From contig NZ_CALKTQ010000327.1 of the NCBI RefSeq assembly GCF_937997465.1, forward strand, positions 1-8,686: DNA of 8,686 bases, given 5' to 3'. The position numbers and the translations under genes were made by a program. This document shows, piece by piece, positions 4,828-8,686 of this stretch (the first letter of the stretch is position 1; each line of letters starts with the position of its first letter). Origin of the DNA: an uncultured Campylobacter sp. Its GTDB lineage: Bacteria; Campylobacterota; Campylobacteria; Campylobacterales; Campylobacteraceae. The notes beneath the pieces are model-generated. The model saw only the letters and a program-made list of their open reading frames with translations. It had not been told where the DNA came from and did no database searches.

Positions 4828-7200
4828 ATGAGAAAATATTTTTTGCTTTTTTTACCGATTTTGGCGTTTTCTTTTAGCCTGAGCGTAAATTCGGGCGCAG
4901 AGGACAGCAGGCCCTACACAGTGATAAACATCAGCGACGAGAAGGAATTCGTCTGCAAAGAGGAGATCCTTGCCTACGACCGCAAGCTTTATTTTTGCGA
5001 CATCGCTAGCGGCGCACTGCCGAAGGTCGACGATAAAATTTTAGCCCTGGCTGAAGTGAGATTTCGCGAGGAAAAGAGCGGCATGCGCGTCTATGTCGTA
5101 CCGCGTGCGAACTCCTGCCTGATCTCATCTAGCGAGCCTCTCTACGGCGCATCCTCCGTGCCGTTTAGTAAAAACGGCGGCGCAGCCAAACGTCACGCCA
5201 TCGTGATAGATCAAAATTTAAGCGAATTGAAAAAACAAACAAACGCGGGGATAAATTTCGCCCCGATATTTGAGCAGATGACTGCGCCTAGCGTCGGACC
5301 GCTCGATCTAAACAAAGCCCCGATAGAAAGCGGCGATAGTAACGACATAAATATGTACCTGGATGTGAAAAAAAGTTACGACGCCAAGCGCTACGACGAC
5401 ACGATAAGCACGACGCAAACGGCGCTACGCCGCTATCCAAATAGTATCTTTGCCAGCGAGTTTTTGCTATACAGACTGCGTGCTTTGGATAAAATTTTAG
5501 ACTCACAAAATAGCTTCGAAGGTCTTGGCGCAGCAGACGTTGCTAGCGAGGGGCGCGCGTGGATGAGGCGGTTCGTGTCGGACGAAAACTACCCTGAGGT
5601 GCTCTATCTCGTGACCAAAGCCTACCTCAGGCAGGAGCTCGTTAGCGACGCGAACTACACGCTAGATATCCTCATGAACGAGCATCCAAACTCAAATTTT
5701 ACCAAGCTAGCCGTCCTTGAGTTTGCCGACAGGCTCTACGTCACGGGCAGGCAGGATGAGGCGGTAAAGATGTACGAGGACGTGCTATACTCGGCGCAGA
5801 CGCTAGACGTCGCTAGCCGCGCGGCTCTGAGCCTCGTGCAGGGCAGCATCGACAAGGCCAAATTTGACCGCGCCAAGGACTTTATGCTCAAAATTTTAAA
5901 CAAAAATCAAGAGTACCTGCTAAACGACGCGTCCAAGCTAACGACGCTGGCTGGGGTATTTCACGAGAAAAATATGGACGATATCGCCGCGAGAATTTAT
6001 GAAATTTTACTCGCTCGTCTAAATAAAAACGACGACGAGTACGAAACCGTGCTGAAAAATCTAGGCATCGCGCTAACGGGCACGCCCGATACGCAAAAAG
6101 CATACGAATACCTAAAAAGATACCAAAACGAGTTTGCGGACGGGCAGTACGCCGCCGCCGTGCAAAATGCGCTAGATAAGCTATTTTTCGCCAGAAACGA
6201 CGAGAGCAACGCGACTAAACTACACGAGCACTACGACGCGCTCATAGATAAATACGGAAAAACGGACGTCGGCGCCAAGGCGCTAAAAGAGCAGGTCGCG
6301 CTCTATCTAAAAGAGCGCAAATTTGACTCCGTCCTGCGCTATACCCAGGCCGTGCGCGATCTAAACGATACGGACGCAAGCGCCGTTTTAGCTCAGGCTG
6401 CGCTAAATTTAGCAGATGAAGCCATCCGTCAAAACGACTGCGCTACGGCTGTAAATTTGACCGAAAACTACGGCGTAGGCGAGAAAATCGGGGCTAAATT
6501 TAAACTATTTGACTGCTATATGCGCCTCTCTCGCTTCGCTGCCGCGCACGAGCTCGCCTCGCAAAATATCCTTGCGCCAGACATGCTCGACCGCGTGGAG
6601 TGGCTCATCAAGCTAGCCTCCGTTTTGATAAAGACGCAGAAGTATAACGACGCCTTGCGCGTGGCCGACGAAGCCCTGGCTGTCGCGTCCAGGCAGGAGT
6701 ACGCCGACGTTTCGCCCGTGCTTTTTTATAGATTTGAGGCGCTGATGGGACTGGGCAGGCTCACTGATGCTGCTGCAACGATAACGGCCGTCGAGACGCT
6801 ACGCAAAAACGACTTTAAGGTCATCGAGCTCTACGACCGCATGGCTGAGGCGACGTACGGCGCGAACGACTTTTTAAACGCGTCGGTTTACGCCAAAAAG
6901 GCGATCGACCTACAAAAACGCCTGCATATCGCCACATTTAGCCCGAAAATCGACTTTGAGTACATCGGCTCGCTAAGCAAGCTGGATAGACTAGGCGAGG
7001 CTCTGGACGCTGCGCGAGAGCTCGTAGATACGCGCCTAGATCCCGAAAACAGGCTGCGCGCGCTAGCTCAGATCTCGGAAATCTACATCAAGCTAAAACG
7101 CGAAAGCGAAGCAAAGCCGTATCTGCAAGAGTGCGTCGGCTCAAATCTGCAAAGCTCGTGGAAGGCTATCTGCGCCGAGCAGATGAAGCTCGTGGAGTAA
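4828..7200 (+). CDS. pflA: PflA-like periplasmic TPR protein of the flagellar motor
   Basis: In Campylobacter, PflA is a secreted TPR protein of the medial disk around the flagellar motor. It works with PflB and is needed for flagellar rotation, so loss gives paralysed flagella. This protein has 790 residues, against about 788 in C. jejuni PflA. A signal peptide is clear: Met-Arg-Lys, then a hydrophobic core to about residue 19, with cleavage probably between 16 and 24. Residues about 28-130 look beta-rich (PYTVINISDEKEFVC, RVYVVP) and fit the N-terminal beta-sandwich domain of PflA, with Cys43, Cys57 and Cys97 able to form a periplasmic disulfide. A linker (about 131-170) leads into an alpha-helical TPR superhelix from about 172 to the end, with repeats such as SYDAKRYDDTISTTQTALRR (183-202). 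The start is supported by the signal peptide beginning at this Met. A more distant secreted TPR protein is the alternative. The assignment rests on length, architecture and remembered family sequence. Confidence 0.82.
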   Translation: MRKYFLLFLPILAFSFSLSVNSGAEDSRPYTVINISDEKEFVCKEEILAYDRKLYFCDIASGALPKVDDKILALAEVRFREEKSGMRVYVVPRANSCLISSSEPLYGASSVPFSKNGGAAKRHAIVIDQNLSELKKQTNAGINFAPIFEQMTAPSVGPLDLNKAPIESGDSNDINMYLDVKKSYDAKRYDDTISTTQTALRRYPNSIFASEFLLYRLRALDKILDSQNSFEGLGAADVASEGRAWMRRFVSDENYPEVLYLVTKAYLRQELVSDANYTLDILMNEHPNSNFTKLAVLEFADRLYVTGRQDEAVKMYEDVLYSAQTLDVASRAALSLVQGSIDKAKFDRAKDFMLKILNKNQEYLLNDASKLTTLAGVFHEKNMDDIAARIYEILLARLNKNDDEYETVLKNLGIALTGTPDTQKAYEYLKRYQNEFADGQYAAAVQNALDKLFFARNDESNATKLHEHYDALIDKYGKTDVGAKALKEQVALYLKERKFDSVLRYTQAVRDLNDTDASAVLAQAALNLADEAIRQNDCATAVNLTENYGVGEKIGAKFKLFDCYMRLSRFAAAHELASQNILAPDMLDRVEWLIKLASVLIKTQKYNDALRVADEALAVASRQEYADVSPVLFYRFEALMGLGRLTDAAATITAVETLRKNDFKVIELYDRMAEATYGANDFLNASVYAKKAIDLQKRLHIATFSPKIDFEYIGSLSKLDRLGEALDAARELVDTRLDPENRLRALAQISEIYIKLKRESEAKPYLQECVGSNLQSSWKAICAEQMKLVE

Positions 7201-7266
7201 TTTATCCTTTTGCTTTTAAACTCGCTCAAATTTAGCCGGGAAGCTCAGGTTAAATTTGGGTTTGAT

Positions 7267-7291
7267 CGCCGCAACTAGGCGGCGCGCTTTT
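7267..7291 (+). terminator. Probable intrinsic terminator after pflA
   Basis: CGCCGC (7267-7272) and GCGGCG (7279-7284) form a perfect GC stem of six pairs with the loop AACTAG, followed by CGC and TTTT (7288-7291). It lies 66 bases after the pflA stop codon. The three-base gap before the T-run makes it a little less than ideal. Confidence 0.55.
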
Positions 7292-7423
7292 AACCATTGC
7301 GCTAGGGCTTGGCTCGTGCAGGACGTGGCGCTATATTTTTATTCGCATATCTTTTTACGACAAACGAGTCAAATTTAAGTTCTTTTTCTTTGTTGTTGCT
7401 TGATTAAATTTGCCAAGCGGCGG

Positions 7424-7460
7424 CAAAACGTAAAATTTTCAAAACGTAGCTACGTTTTTG
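7424..7460. promoter_or_regulatory. 18-bp perfect palindrome with an extra direct half-site, operator candidate
   Basis: AAAACGTAGCTACGTTTT (7441-7458) is a perfect 18-bp palindrome. Its left half with the preceding C, CAAAACGTA (7440-7448), is repeated directly 16 bases upstream (7424-7432), and an inverted near-copy TACGTTTTTG closes at 7460. Two direct and one inverted half-site upstream of a promoter look like a transcription factor site. The centre is about 70 bases before the predicted start of the 7549 gene, suitable for an activator. A hairpin role is possible but the loop would be tight. Confidence 0.45.
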
Positions 7461-7509
7461 CTATCAAATTTAATCCCCAAATTTTGGCGCCTTACTACGT
7501 CAAATTTGA

Positions 7510-7515
7510 TATAAT
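7510..7515 (+). promoter_or_regulatory. -10 box TATAAT for the duplicated membrane protein gene
   Basis: A perfect TATAAT directly follows the palindrome TCAAATTTGA (7500-7509), which is positioned to overlap polymerase contacts. The predicted start near 7522 gives a leader of about 27 bases with an excellent ribosome site. Confidence 0.65.
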
Positions 7516-7534
7516 TTCTAAAATAAGCACTTGT

Positions 7535-7542
7535 AAAAGGAG
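7535..7542 (+). promoter_or_regulatory. Ribosome binding site AAAAGGAG, decides the GTG start
   Basis: AAAAGGAG ends six bases before GTG at 7549. This is the best start for the downstream frame. The first ATG in the frame is codon 9 (7573), with no Shine-Dalgarno sequence at a normal distance. Confidence 0.75.
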
Positions 7543-7548
7543 CTGGCC

Positions 7549-8646
7549 GTGAACGCAAAATTTCAAGCCGAGATGAGAGAGCTGGACGAGAAATTTGCCG
7601 CAATCTCTGAGGATGCAAAAAGGCGGTATGATAGGCATAGGTTTATCAGGCGGGCGACTATGACGTACTGGTCGTCGACGTTTGTCTTTTTTTATCTTTT
7701 TGCGATGTTGGTGCCGTATTTGAAATCATTTTTTGTAAACAACGGCATAGAATTGCCGCCTGAAATTTTTAGCTATATTCGGGGCGCCGTGAAGATAGTT
7801 GCGCCTATTTTCTGGACGATTTATGTTTTAAAACGAGATAAAACCAAGCGATACAGCTATCTTTTTGTGAGGGATCAGCGGGATAGCTTCCTGGCTTTTA
7901 GGATAGAAAATTTTGCCAGCATAGTCTTGATTTTATATCCGATTTTGCTTATTATCGGGTCGTTTTTTGTGAAGGATAGCGGCGGCGGATATGCGGCTTA
8001 TGGATTTTTGTACGGCTTTGTCGTAGCTCCGATTTGCTTGCTTGTTTTTGCGATATGCTACTCTCGCAATAAAAGCTCATATGAGCCCGCACCCGAGGGT
8101 GCAGATCTTCGCAGGGAGTCCGGTCTAGCTCAAAGCGCAAAATCAGTAGAGGAAAGACTCGGCGAGCTAAACGACCTGGACGCGGAATTTGATCAAATAC
8201 CTTGGGACCAAAAAAACCGTTACGACGTGCATAGGCTTATCAGGCGCGCTAGTATGGCATTTATCGGGTTTGGGCTTATGATCTCTTATTTTGCATATTT
8301 TTTAGGCAATGTTCTATACGGGCTCGTTTCTCTTGCTGCGATACTGATTTTGCCGTATTTTTTCACGAAAATTTACCTAAAAAGCTACCCTACGAAAAAA
8401 TACAGCAAATTTTTCATAAAAAATCAGCGACTTTGCTTGATGATTTTTACGGTTGAAAATTTAGCTAGCATTGCTTTGATCTTGTATCCGCTTGTGCTCA
8501 TAATAGCAGCTCTGATCGCTAGAAATGACGAAAAGACGATGAGCTTGCTTTTGAGCGGCTCAAACGTATTATCGGCTTGTCTGGTTATCTTTGCGGCATG
8601 CTATCTGTTTAACCGAAGTACGTATATACCAAAAGACGAAGAATAA
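7549..8646 (+). CDS. Unrecognised membrane protein made of two tandem copies of one module
   Basis: I do not recognise the family. The 365 residues start at GTG and split into two similar halves, about 11-180 and 209-361. Each half has a charged cytoplasmic-looking start (ELDEKFAAI / DLDAEFDQI), the motif RYDxHRxIRRAT/S (26-37 and 224-235), two hydrophobic segments, a basic stretch ending in KRYSYLFVRDQR / KKYSKFFIKNQR (100-111 and 283-294), the best-conserved block ENxASIxLILYPxxLII (120-136 and 303-319, 13 of 17 identical), a further hydrophobic segment and a terminal ICYSRNKSSYEP / ACYLFNRSTYIP. That predicts about four membrane spans per half, eight in total, in the inner membrane. There is no signal peptide, no enzyme motif and no transporter signature that I can name. 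Half 1 has a short linker (about 181-208) of low-complexity Ala/Glu/Ser. It seems to be expressed alone from its own promoter. Function unknown. Confidence 0.88.
   Translation: MNAKFQAEMRELDEKFAAISEDAKRRYDRHRFIRRATMTYWSSTFVFFYLFAMLVPYLKSFFVNNGIELPPEIFSYIRGAVKIVAPIFWTIYVLKRDKTKRYSYLFVRDQRDSFLAFRIENFASIVLILYPILLIIGSFFVKDSGGGYAAYGFLYGFVVAPICLLVFAICYSRNKSSYEPAPEGADLRRESGLAQSAKSVEERLGELNDLDAEFDQIPWDQKNRYDVHRLIRRASMAFIGFGLMISYFAYFLGNVLYGLVSLAAILILPYFFTKIYLKSYPTKKYSKFFIKNQRLCLMIFTVENLASIALILYPLVLIIAALIARNDEKTMSLLLSGSNVLSACLVIFAACYLFNRSTYIPKDEE
7579..8088 (+). repeat. Internal duplication, copy A
   Basis: This is the first module of the 365-residue membrane protein (residues 11-180). At DNA level, similarity to copy B (8173-8631) is still visible locally: GCATAGGTTTATCAGGCG (7635-7652) matches 17 of 18 bases at 8229-8246. 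Elsewhere the copies have diverged, so the duplication is not very recent. Confidence 0.8.
8173..8631 (+). repeat. Internal duplication, copy B
   Basis: This is the second module (residues 209-361), slightly shorter than copy A because the loop between its first two membrane segments is shorter. It keeps all the shared motifs, including the HRxIRRAS and ENLASI blocks, so both copies appear to be under selection. Confidence 0.8.
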
Positions 8647-8686
8647 ATTTACCAAATTGTTCGCTCCGAAAATATCTTTGGTTGAG

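Larger units (their letters stand above)
7201..7548. other. 348-base gap without a gene: terminator, palindrome and promoter
   Basis: I see no credible gene on either strand. In order it contains AAATTT-rich DNA, a GC-rich hairpin with T-run (7267-7291), T-rich DNA, a cluster of CAAAACGTA half-sites with an 18-bp palindrome (7424-7460), a TCAAATTTGA palindrome (7500-7509) and the promoter and ribosome site of the next gene. Eight copies of AAATTT fall in this stretch. Confidence 0.6.

Noticed and set aside
5288..5506. Minus-strand open frame within pflA (also 5888-6103 and 5997-6209)
   Set aside because: Cys/Arg-rich or Ser-rich shadows with no ribosome sites, on the opposite strand of a continuous, well-formed TPR gene.
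7201..7548. Possible decayed gene in the gap after pflA
   Set aside because: I found no stretch with recognisable protein similarity in the frames I read, and the composition fits regulatory and terminator DNA.
8651..8682. ACCAAA / TTTGGT inverted repeat at the window end as a terminator
   Set aside because: Only six pairs, AT-rich, a 20-base loop, and no T-run before the window stops. Not supportable.

Overview
The window looks like chromosomal DNA of a Campylobacter species. The mid-40s GC content (judged by eye), the flood of AAATTT words and the gene content point to the oral/gut C. rectus, C. showae, C. curvus and C. concisus group rather than C. jejuni. The species call is inference. 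All six credible genes are on the + strand. There are no tRNA or rRNA genes, CRISPR arrays, insertion sequences or phage genes that I can see.

Left part (1-3664): an aspartate-use cluster. It encodes aspartate ammonia-lyase (aspA), an anaerobic C4-dicarboxylate transporter of the DcuA type (dcuA) and an aspartate/glutamate racemase. DcuA would bring in aspartate in exchange for succinate, AspA would split L-aspartate into fumarate and ammonia, and fumarate would feed fumarate respiration and the TCA cycle. The racemase would connect D-aspartate (or D/L-glutamate) to the same pool. A strong hairpin with a T-tract lies between dcuA and the racemase. It leaves no room for a separate promoter, so it probably acts as a partial terminator inside one operon.

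Middle (3749-7200): a 252-residue protein with no Fe-S ligands that resembles the C-terminal part of the complex I subunit NuoG or the epsilonproteobacterial NuoF-replacement protein (tentative). After a 320-base gap with several hairpins comes a 790-residue secreted TPR protein that I identify as PflA, a periplasmic disk protein of the flagellar motor. In C. jejuni pflA lies beside the nuo operon, so this pair may be what remains of that arrangement. The pflA -10 box ends six bases before its ATG, which suggests a leaderless mRNA.

Right part (7201-8686): a 348-base gap with a terminator, an 18-bp perfect palindrome flanked by a third half-site, and a good promoter. It is followed by an unrecognised 365-residue membrane protein that starts at GTG and is built from two tandem copies of one module of about 150-170 residues.

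The best candidates for something undescribed are the duplicated membrane protein with its operator-like palindrome, the orphan NuoG-like protein beside pflA, and the very high density of AAATTT, which matches the RAATTY methylation site linked to DNA uptake in C. jejuni.
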